Assembly: GCF_000143415.4 (NCBI RefSeq)
Contig: NW_003314375.1
Span: forward strand, 187,369-251,368
Source: Selaginella moellendorffii
Lineage: Eukaryota > Streptophyta > Lycopodiopsida > Selaginellales > Selaginellaceae
DNA: 64,000 nt
Reading direction: 5' to 3'
Numbering within the stretch: the first letter of the stretch is position 1; every line of letters starts with the position of its first letter. A program made the translations under genes and the position numbers. Positions 23,430 to 32,636 of this stretch are shown piece after piece. The notes beneath the pieces were generated by a model. It was not told where the DNA came from. It saw nothing but the letters and a program-made list of their open reading frames with translations, and made no database searches.

Positions 23430-24432
23430 GATTTTTGCTCAAGCTTTGGTGGCCAGCATTGCTGTAGCAACTCCAGCGATTCCAACGGTGAGAGCAATGC
23501 TTCCTCCATACTTGGCTCCAAACTCAGCAAAGTTGACGCAGGAATCCATGGCGGCATAGCCCTCCGCGTAGATTTCCTTCCCGACGATGTTGTAGATGGC
23601 GCGAAGTGGAGCGAGCACGGCCTGGTATGCGTGTGGGAGGTACTCAGTTGCGCCAATGGCATCAAAGAGGGAGTCCAGGAACCACTCGCTGTGAGAGGAA
23701 GCCTCCACGTTGTTAACCATGATGTTGCCGGAGAGAGTGAATGGGTTGTAGAGACCCAGCTTCTCCACCTTGGAAAGCTCTATAATTGTCAGAAGTAAGA
23801 GCAAAGTCTCAAAAGAAGTATGATGTTACCAGTGATTTGAGATGATCCCCAGAGAGTTTCTCCAACCTGGAGATCCTTGGCTCGCTTGTACACAAGCTTT
23901 CCCTTGGCGTCGACTGGGATGAAATGGCCCTCGCTAAGCTCGATCATGTCTGAGGCGGTGTGGACCTGGATGAACTCGGAGATCACATCGGCGTCCTTGT
24001 GGCCAAATGCGTAGATATCGGAGAATACGTTTTTGCTCACTGCAACCTTTAGATCTGGCACGTTTAGATGGGCTTTCGAAAAACTTAAGAGCAATACAAT
24101 ACCTTGTCTCCAACTTCGAGATCTCTCATGAGTTTGAGGTCGCCGTTATACATTTGGACGGTGGCATCGCCTTTGCAAACATAAAGCCTGTGATTGGCTG
24201 TAAAATCGCTTGCAGATTCTTACCTGGGAAACATGAGGTGTTGGTCGCTAGAACAACGCTAGCAAGAACAGCGAAGAGAGAAGTAGCAAAGAAAAAAGTG
24301 TGAGCCATAGAGAACTCTACACTGTGAAAGCCTAGAAAGATAGGAAAAGAAGCTCTAGAAGCGATGTTAAATCCTAGAAACGAGTGCCTATGACATAAGG
24401 CTAACCGATCAAGTTGGTGATCCTAAAACTTT
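23430..24432. repeat. Direct repeat (copy 1) containing a Hog gene and its promoter
   Basis: This block is nearly identical to 31624-32626, in the same orientation. Similarity covers all exons and introns and about 120 bp upstream of the start codon (shared GATAGGAAAAGAAGCTCTAG and GAAACGAGTGCCTATGACAT). Outside the block no similarity is seen, so it records a segmental duplication. Confidence 0.85.
23439..24308 (-). CDS. Secreted Hint-domain (Hog) protein, copy 1
   Basis: Four exons: 24308-24224, 24170-24103, 24046-23830 and 23779-23439, giving 236 residues with all junctions in frame. Residues 1-21 form a signal peptide (MAHTFFFATSLFAVLASVVLA). CFPGDATVQMYNGDL begins at Cys26, matching the first block of Hedgehog/intein Hint domains. 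Further Hint blocks follow: LEVGDK, ELSEGHFIPV (His92), LQVGETLW, GLYNPFTLSG and VEASSHSEWF (His153). A C-terminal extension ends in a hydrophobic Gly/Ala segment (215-236) that could anchor the protein. Hint domains cleave their own N-terminal peptide bond through a thioester at the first Cys; in Hedgehog this attaches cholesterol. Here only TNTS would precede the Cys after signal cleavage, so there is no evident cargo domain. The final Asn of inteins is absent, as in Hog proteins. In-plant function is unknown. Confidence 0.88.
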
Positions 24433-24719
24433 GATATCAAGAATTATTTAATTCTAAGTACATATTTGAGATGCCGCATCATTGACAAGAAAGCTCTCCG
24501 TAGCAATTTATTTAAATAATGACTACGAAAGAAATTAAATGTTCATTAAGCAAAATAATGCGAGTTATGGAGTTTCAAGGAATATCCTAAGAACCTTGCC
24601 CTAAAAGTGTCTAGGGTGGTGTGAGCGCAGCAGCTATCGGTGGATCTACTCGCGGATAAAGCTATCAGTGGATCTGCCCAGCACACTCGCGGATAAACTC
24701 TTGCTCCTGGTTGGGCGGC

Positions 24720-25846
24720 ATGTTTTGGCGGCGGCTTTTTGGAGGTGAGTGAGTAGAAGAGCGCAAGAGCCCAGCTAACATTTAGCTTGTGGGCGCAGGA
24801 GTTGCCCGCGGATGCAGCACGCTCGCGGAAACTCTAGCTCGGGCTCGAGCTCGGCCGCGTGCTCCTGCTCCTCCTCTCAAGCTCGTCTACGATAACACCA
24901 CCACCTCCTTGTTCCTCTTCTGCGATATCTGCTACAACCGGCAGTTGACTGCATGCGGCTGCCCCGACACGACGTTACGCGATCACCTGAGCTACGCTCA
25001 CGGAAACATCTGCCCCAAGCAGCGTCGTACACATGCAAATGCCCTTTACTGGGGAGCGCCTTGGAGCATTCCAGCCTACTTGTATGACAACGAAATGGAG
25101 CCTTCAATGACGCCGCTGGAGCCATGCCAGATCAGGAGCATCGAAGCCGTGGGCTGCATTTCCACGTTCGAGCTCGGCCTGCGGTGTCGGGGTCCTCCGG
25201 CGGAATTCGTCATCGATGGAACTTTAGGAGAGCTTGATGCTAAACAAGTCCTCGTCTATAAGGAATCCATCTGGCAGAATCGGGTCCCCACTGGCTACAT
25301 CCTTCTGGCGGTTCCCACCAAGGCATTGCAGTATGGCTCTCTGGACTGGGTCGTCAACTACGACGACTTCCGGGGCAAGCCCATGACACTGTCGGCCAGG
25401 AAGTTCGTCCAGGCGTCTCATGACCGTGGAGAGGATCCTGTCAAGGAGCTGGACGCTGTGGACGCGATCGGGATCAGAAAGTGCGTCGTGGTGGATCTCC
25501 GTGGTATTGGCATCAATAGAAAGATGGGCCTCTTTTTCACCGAAGATGCTCTATGCGACGTGCTGCCGTGTGTGGCTGGCACCAAGCTTGTCCCTGCCAA
25601 GGCAGTCTTTGACGATCGTCTTTGGGACAAGCTTGGTGTCCAGGGCAGGGTGGCCAAGGACGCGGCCGTATGTGACATAATGCATTCAGAGGGAATCAGA
25701 GATGATGTTGCTCAAGTCGCAAGTAAATCATTCTTCCTTATTACTCGTGAAGTTTAATTCCATTTCATTTTTTTACAGGATTGTGGGGGTACATTGGACA
25801 AGGTCACCAATTCTCAGGACACAATGCTGCTCGAGCCAAAATCTAA
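24720..25846 (+). CDS. Hypothetical protein with N-terminal Cys/His cluster
   Basis: Three exons fit one frame: 24720-24744, 24799-25722 and 25779-25846, giving 338 residues (MFWRRLFGG... to ...HNAARAKI). The splice sites are good GT..AG pairs and the introns are 54-56 bp. An Arg/Ala/Pro-rich N-terminus is followed by a cluster CDICYNRQLTACGCPD...H...H...C (about residues 50-85) that could bind zinc. The rest is globular and unrecognised (for example GTLGELDAKQVLVYKESIW, VVVDLRGIGINRKMGLFF). GC content and codon choice match real genes nearby and contrast with the AT-rich flank. No function is proposed. It lies between the two Hog copies, which suggests it was separated from other genes by the duplication or by element insertion. 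Confidence 0.55.
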
Positions 25847-26838
25847 GGTAAATCACTTTTCTTGTCATGCCAGAATATCAGGTAAATCAGTATCGTTTCT
25901 GTGATGCTTACTCCTGTTCTTTCACAGACTAAGGCTGGAGAATGTTTATTCTCCACTGCTGTGCTGGCTGGTAATGCAAAACACATTCCGTGCTCAAAAA
26001 CCAAGTGTGGCGGCCTTACAATGATGCTTTGTGAAAATCCAAATTGCTTAGCTAACAACGTGATGAGATGGGCAACACAGGCGATGTTTAGGATCTTTCT
26101 CGGCAAGCAAATATTTTTAGCTTCTAATCTAAAATGTTTTTGTACTTTCAGAGCGGCATTTAGGAAAGGACCCTGGGACTAAACTATCTACATTGATCCA
26201 AAGTAGGAAATCAGTGTACAACATTCCTATCATGGTATTATATTATATCATTTGATTTTTTTTTAAATTTTATTCTTTTAATTTTTTTAGGTAGTGCTGG
26301 AAGCTTTACAAACAGCTAGGATTCTTAAAACTACTGAATTTGAACTTCAACATATAAGAAGCATAGCACTTGGGATGAGCCTTAAGTATTCTGAGTTAGG
26401 TCAGTAGATAACTTTTTATATTTTTTTAGAAAACAATTTTATTCTTTCTACAGATTCAAGGTTGGCTGGATTGGATGATTATTTGGCAATTTTTCATCAT
26501 CATACTTTGTGAGTTTTTTATTTTTATATTTAAGTATCTAAATATTTATGTTTAAGAATCGACATTTTATAGCAAAAATTGGGTTCAACTTCAGTGATGA
26601 TCTATGTGTGATATGTCCAGAAGCTGAAAACTGGTTGGAAGTTAGATATTTCTTTGCTGCTTATGCATTGTCAAAAGTTATTGGAGATATGAGAAACATC
26701 TCCACAAAATTGTTAGATTTGAATGGTAATGTGATATGGTGTTAAACAATCAATATGAGTTATATCTTAAATATTCTTGGATATTTAGGGTTTAAGGTAA
26801 TATATTTATAATATAATGAAAATTACTAAATTTAGATT
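25847..26838. other. Gene-poor stretch, possible exon-like fragments
   Basis: The sequence becomes AT-rich after about 26180. Short open pieces with splice-like borders read VVLEALQTARILKTTEFELQ (about 26292) and DSRLAGLDDYLAIFHHH (about 26455), and a further piece at 26575-26745 reads DDLCVICPEAENWLEVRYFF. They may be a decayed or unrecognised gene; no family is evident. Confidence 0.3.
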
Positions 26839-27015
26839 TGTAAAGTTTGTAAATACATCTCTCTCTCTCTCTCTCTATATATGTATTACCCTAGCTAAGT
26901 AATACACTATTATTATACTATAACATATATACTGTCTATTTGGGATTGAATTTAATCTATCCATTTTTGTATATAAGCAAGGGTCTAAACCCTAATTAAT
27001 ATATTTATTCTTATA
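26839..27015 (+). repeat. Left terminal direct repeat of the LTR element
   Basis: Starts TGTAAAGTTTGTAAATACATC and includes a CT microsatellite (CTCTCTCTCT) absent from the right copy. The rest is alignable with 29229-29389. Confidence 0.6.
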
Positions 27016-27911
27016 TCCCCAGCACTCACATTGGTGGAGATGAGGGGCAATGCAATTTATTTTTGAGAGGTAAAACTTTTTATTCTTATTTCTTCATTCT
27101 CTTTTAGATCTAAATCTGTATTAACTTTTTGCAAAATCTAAAATTTTAACTATCATTGTGCTTAGATTTACTTTTTTCTTTTAATCTTCATTACATTCTC
27201 TTTTTCTATCATGCCACATTGTCATCGATCAAGGAGTATATCATTTAAGGTAATTAATGTTGCTCTGTTGGATCGAACTTTTGTTGTTATGGGGTGTGAT
27301 CATATTAATGGTATTTAATGTGTTGCCATTTCCAACTTTCATAGGACGTAATTACATAGCTTTTCCTATTCTTAGTGTTTTGCCATCTCTCGTTATTATG
27401 GAGCATGGTTATGATATTGATTGGAGAGCTATGGATGATGCAATTTAGTTCTTGGAAAATGTTTGAGGATCAATTTTATAGAAAGACAATGTGTATAAAC
27501 TTGAATGGATTCCATATCATTTTGACAAGCTTGATTATTATGAAGATAACTTTGGAGATAAAGTGGAGATTTCACGGGGTACATGTCAATTCTTCAATCT
27601 ATCATCTGATCCTTTCTATTTACCTTTTATTTTTTCCCAACTTTTTCTTATTTCTTAGCCTAAGCCACCTACTCATGTTCCTAGTATTTCTTCCTCAAAT
27701 GCAATGTTTTCTTCTTGTGGCACGTCAATCATTTATAACTTTGATATAAATCTCAGAGTTATATCTAGTGTTGAGTTAAGTGTTTTATATTCTCCTCATA
27801 CTAATCTGAATGTTAAATGTATGCATAAAGTTAAGAATCTTGTTTTTATTTCATTGGTAGAGTCTTTGATCAGTTTTGGTGTTGAGTATTCTTCTATTCC
27901 AAGGGTTAATT

Positions 27912-28443
27912 CACTTTGGCTAAAGTTTCGGATTGAATATATATCCCCACTTGTGAGTGCTGCTAAAAACCTTTGCTTTACTATTATTGCTAAGGAGTTT
28001 ATGTATTCCCTTGAAAGTGTGGACATTATTATTAATTTTCTTGTCTTAAGTGTTGAGTTGTGTATTGAGGAGTTTGAGCAATATAAATCTTTTGTTTATA
28101 TTGTGGTGGCTGAAGTATTTTATAATAAGAAGTCCCTTATTTTCCAAGCTTTGACCATATGTCATTATTTTGATTTCCACTTTGGCTAAAATTTCGGGTT
28201 GAATGTATGTCCCCACTTGTGAGTGCCACTAAGAGCTTTTGTTTTACTATTGTTGCTGAGGAGTTTATATATTTCCTTGAGAGTGTGAATGCTATTATTG
28301 ATTTTCTCGTCTTAAGTGTTGAGTTATGTGCTGAGGAGGTTGAGCAGTGTGAATCTTTTACTTATATTATGATAGCTGAAATATTTTATAATAGGAAGTC
28401 CTCTATTTTTCAAGCTTTGAACATATGTCATTCTTTTGATTTC
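27912..28443. repeat. 266-bp tandem duplication inside the LTR element
   Basis: CACTTTGGCTAAA begins both units (27912 and 28178). The units share the run through CCCCACTTGTGAGTGC, GTCTTAAGTGTTGAGTT and TTTCAAGCTTTG-like sequence with scattered differences. Both translate to similar peptides (..LVSA.K.FCFTI.A.EF.Y.LESV..), so it is an old tandem duplication of part of the element's interior. Confidence 0.8.
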
Positions 28444-29228
28444 CCCATTCTATATTGCCAATTGCTATAAATTCCTCTTCCAATGCATCTTTATCTATTT
28501 TTTTTTCCACAATTGTTTTTCCTCAATTTTTCTCATGTTCTCCTTTCTGCCCTAACACTTTAAACTTTTTTTTCTTCAAAAGACGAGGTAGAGGGGATGG
28601 ACAAGAGTCCGGCCTCAATGATGGAGTGAGGATGAACAAATATGGTAATGGAGAGAGGATGAATGACATGGATTGTAAAGTGAAGATGAATATAGTAAGT
28701 AGGAATGGAACATCTAACCCAAACATAGTGAAGAACAAATATGATAATGGAATGAGGCTAAACATAAATGGTAGAGTGAGGATAAACACAACAAATCCTG
28801 ATAGAGTTAGTATTTCAAAACTCTTTTTTCTTGCAATCTTGGACAAAGATGATAGTTCTACTTATAGTCTTAAGTTCGAGTTAATGGTGGTCTTGGAGGA
28901 TCGTCAACAAGCAAACTTAAAAACAAGATGTATTATTTATTGCAATAATTTTCTATGGACTGTAATGGCTCTTAAAGTCCTTTACTTTAATTGAAAGTTA
29001 TGGTTGTATAGCTAGTTTGAGCATTTGGGAGTTGCAATTGATTCACCAGGATTCCATAGTCGACTAATGTTTATACCATGGCTTTTGTTTTATTTTAATC
29101 ATGGTTATCAACAACTTTGTTGATGGTTTTATAAATTCTTATGATAATTTATAATTGCCTAATAGAAACTCTATATGTTCCACCTGATTTATCATCATCA
29201 CTTTTTCATCTTCCAGAGGGGAAGATGG

Positions 29229-29389
29229 TGTAAGGTTTGTAAATACATATATATATATACATGTATTACCTAGGTAATACACTTTATAATACTATAACAT
29301 ATGGAATGTCTATTTAGGACTGAATATAATCCATCCATTCTTGTATATAAGCAGGGGTCTAAACCTTAATTAATATACTTATTCCTATA
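29229..29389 (+). repeat. Right terminal direct repeat of the LTR element
   Basis: Starts TGTAAGGTTTGTAAATACAT directly after a polypurine tract; matches 26839-27015. Confidence 0.6.
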
Positions 29390-31623
29390 AGTATAAGTAT
29401 AAAAAAAATCAATAAGTACAACATAGAAATATCTATTTATTCTTTATATTTTTTTTGTTACAATAATATCGATAAAAATAAAGTGATAATGGCTGAAGGC
29501 ACATGGGCCATCCAATTGTAAGCCTTGGGTAGGTTCAATTTGCATGATTTCAATAAATTTTTAATAGATGTTTTGTTTGGCTAATGAAAACTTGGTTTAT
29601 AACTTGCTTAAGTGAGATAATACAGATGTCCATTTAGTAGATATTTAGAATATATTTGGATATTCTAGGATATTCTACCATTTAATTCTAGAACATTTAA
29701 TGGTTAATGTGTAATAAATTTAATCTCATGGTTAGAAATTATAAAATTCCTATCAATCAATTATATTAATAAATAATAAGCACCACTATTAAACAAACAA
29801 AGCATTGGTATATATAAAGTGCAGTAAATCATTTTTATATTTCTTTTAAAAACATTTCTGATTTTTGTTTACATAAGAATAAAGTAAGAGGCTTTAGATT
29901 CAAACACCAAATTGTATAACTAACTTAAACAGTCCTTGATAATGATGATATAATTGTTAGAAGGCATCATCACAATTATCAACATTTCTAAATGCATGCT
30001 TGAAGACATCTGGGAGGAGGTTCCACACTTAAACCATTGTACCATTATAACATTGTCTCTTTGAGACATGTGGGAAACTCGTGCAAACATTAAATATCAT
30101 TTCAAGAATGATAAATGGCAATTGTCATAAATTGATTTAACCAATGATCAATATCATCCTTGGGATTTTTACAGAAAAAATTTGGTTGGACATAAGGATG
30201 GGCAGAAAGAGCAAGAAGAGTTGCACCATTTGCCATAAATATCACCATCAACTAAAATTAATTGTTTAGTTGCAACTATATAACATTAAACAATTATATT
30301 AATTATTGTTCCAGACTCAAAAAAGGAGGAAGCTATTGCTTTGCCATTAAGATGAATGAAATAAATAAAAGCAAAGAAAGAAGAAATGGAAAAAATATAA
30401 AAATGAAGAAGAATTAGATGATACAAAGTTAGATCTAAACCAAAAACATAAATCTAAGCATTCCTCAGGACAATTAAAGTTACCCCTCAACTCTATCAAT
30501 ATAAATGCATGAAGTATAAAAATTTGTATGTCTGATTAGCCTAAAAACCTTAACTTATTTATAAGATCGAGTGTTCTCGATTGAAACCAATTTGATAATT
30601 ATCAAAATCCCAACATGATAATATTAGTATAAAGCATTGTAGCCATACACTTAGACTTCATACCCATAGTTATACATCTTGACCTCAGATTTGTAGTTGT
30701 ACCTTATAACGCTATATTTAATTTTTTTTATTAAACTAGTTTTTATTAAATTAATGAAACTAATCTTATAAAATTTGAAACTAATCACTTCATTTAATAT
30801 ATTATTTAAAAAATATATATACTTAGATTCATAGTTAAAGTACTATTACTATTAATAAAATATTTTTAAAAGCATTATAATAGTATTTTTAGAACAAATC
30901 CTAATAATTTATTATGTTTAAGAATGTTTTTGATAAACACCAGATTAATCTAATGGTATAAAGTTAGAGCTAGAAGGTGTTTAGGAAATTTTTGTAAAAT
31001 ATAATCATGTTTAAATTTAATAATAAAATTATTATAAATAAATAATAACCCTTAAATTGTTATTATCATTCTGGAATATTCAACTATATTCTAGGTATAT
31101 CCACTACCAGTTGGGAATAATAAAAATCATGAAATACAGTTTTCTTTTCTTTTTTCTATTTTTTGAAATATAAATTTTATTTTACTTGTGGTACATCAAG
31201 CCTTGGTTGTTTTAGATAAATAATATTAAATTGTGACACATTGCATTATAGAAAATTTTGATTTGCTTAGTTTGTATTAAAACAAATTATTATGATTTAT
31301 GTATTACAAGAAAATGTTTTTCCTAGTTGAGCATACGGTATAAACCACACAATACACTTTCCATCATGTTTAAGAATGTTTTTAACAAACACAAGTTTAA
31401 CCTACTGGTATAAAAGCTAGATAAGCTAGAATATGCTATAATCATAAATTATAAACACGAGATTAATCTAAAGGAATAAATAACCATTAGATGGTAAAAA
31501 ATTCTAAAATATCTAGGTATATCCACTAAACAAACAATAAACCCATTGAGAATATATAAAAAAGAAGGGGAATAATCAAAAGCATAAAATATGTTAATAA
31601 AATTTACATTTTATTCTACTTCT
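29390..31623. other. AT-rich gene-free DNA with dispersed repeat fragments
   Basis: About 2.2 kb of strongly AT-rich sequence with stops in all frames. TTGGATATTCTAGGATATTCTACCAT at about 29655 recurs, slightly changed, at about 56320. TTTAAGAATGTTTTT..AACAC recurs within the region (about 30955 and 31370). It looks like old, fragmented transposon DNA. Confidence 0.6.
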
Positions 31624-32626
31624 GGTTTTTCATCAAGCCTTCGTGGCCAGCATTGCTGTTGCAACTCCAGCGATTCCAACAGCAAGAGCGATGCTTCCTC
31701 CGTGCTTCATTCCAAATTCAGCAACGTTGACACAAGAATTGACGGCAGCATAACCCTTTCCATAGATTTCCTTCCCGACGATGTTGTAGATGGCACGAAG
31801 TGGAGCGAGCACGGCCTGGTATGCATATGGGAGGTACTCAGTTGCGCCAATGGCATCAAAGAGGGAGTCCAGGAACCACTCGCTGTGAGAGGAAGCCTCC
31901 ACGTTGTTAACCATGATGTTGCCGGAGAGAGTGAATGGGTTGTAGAGACCCAGCTTCTCCACCTTGGAAAGTTCTATAATTGTCAAAAGTAAGAGCAAAG
32001 TCTCAAAAGAAGTATGATGTTACCAGTGATTTGAGATGATCCCCAGAGAGTTTCTCCAACCTGGAGATCCTTGGCTCGCTTGTACACAAGCTTTCCCTTG
32101 GCGTCGACTGGGATGAAGTGGCCCTCGCTAAGCTCGATCATGTCTGAGGCGGTGTGGACCTGGATGAACTCCGAGATCACGTCGGCGTCCTTGTGGCCGA
32201 ATGCATAGACATCGGAGAACACGTTTTTGCTCACTGCAACCTGTAGATCTGGAACGTTTAGATGGGCTTTCGAGAAACTTAAGAGCAATACAATACCTTG
32301 TCTCCAACTTCGAGATCTCTCATGAGTTTGAGGTCGCCGTTATACATTTGGACGGTGGCATCGCCTTGCAAACATAAAGCCTGTGATTGGCTGTAAAATC
32401 GCTTGCAGATTCTTACCTGGGAAACATGAGGTGTTGGTGTTGGTAGCTAGAACAACGCTAGCAAGAACAGCAAAGAGAGAAATAGCAAAGAGTAAAGTGT
32501 GAGCCATAGAGAATGGAAGGTTATATTGAGAGATAGGAAAAGAAGCTCTAGAAACAATGTTAAATACTAGAAACGAGTGCCTATGACATGAGGCTAGCGG
32601 ATCAAAGTTGGTGATCCTAAAACTAG
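31624..32626. repeat. Direct repeat (copy 2) containing a Hog gene and its promoter
   Basis: Second copy of the block at 23430-24432. It ends only about 10 bp before the stop codon of the PPR gene at 32637. Confidence 0.85.
31633..32507 (-). CDS. Secreted Hint-domain (Hog) protein, copy 2
   Basis: Same four-exon structure as copy 1: 32507-32417, 32364-32297, 32240-32024 and 31973-31633, giving 238 residues in frame. The signal peptide reads MAHTLLFAISLFAVLASVVLA, followed by TNTNTS and the Hint Cys28 (CFPGDATV), two residues more than copy 1. The Hint core is nearly identical, including ELSEGHFIPV and VEASSHSEWF. Changes concentrate in the signal peptide and the C-terminal tail (KGYAAVNSCVNVAEFGMKHGG versus the copy 1 version). 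The first intron has one T fewer near its acceptor, but splicing at TTGCAAG|GC keeps the frame. Both copies therefore appear functional. It is transcribed in the same direction as the PPR gene whose stop lies 129 bp upstream. Confidence 0.88.
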
Positions 32627-32636
32627 GGAGTTTGAT

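Larger units (their letters stand above)
26839..29389 (+). mobile_element. Non-autonomous or decayed LTR retroelement
   Basis: Direct repeats of about 160-177 bp bound this stretch (26839-27015 and 29229-29389). Both begin TGTAA-GGTTTGTAAATACAT or a close variant and share CTATTTAGGACTGAATATAATCCATCC-like and GGGTCTAAACC..TTAATTAATATA sequences. Just before the right repeat lies AGAGGGGAAGATGG, a good polypurine tract, which sets the plus orientation. The roughly 2.2-kb interior has short AT-rich frames but no protease, integrase or reverse transcriptase, so it would depend on other elements. The exact LTR 3' ends are uncertain because they diverge after TTATTCTTATA. Confidence 0.6.

Noticed and set aside
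27704-28189. 161-codon frame in the LTR element as a possible gene
   Set aside because: Low-complexity, AT-driven composition, repeated in the tandem duplicate and without a recognisable domain.
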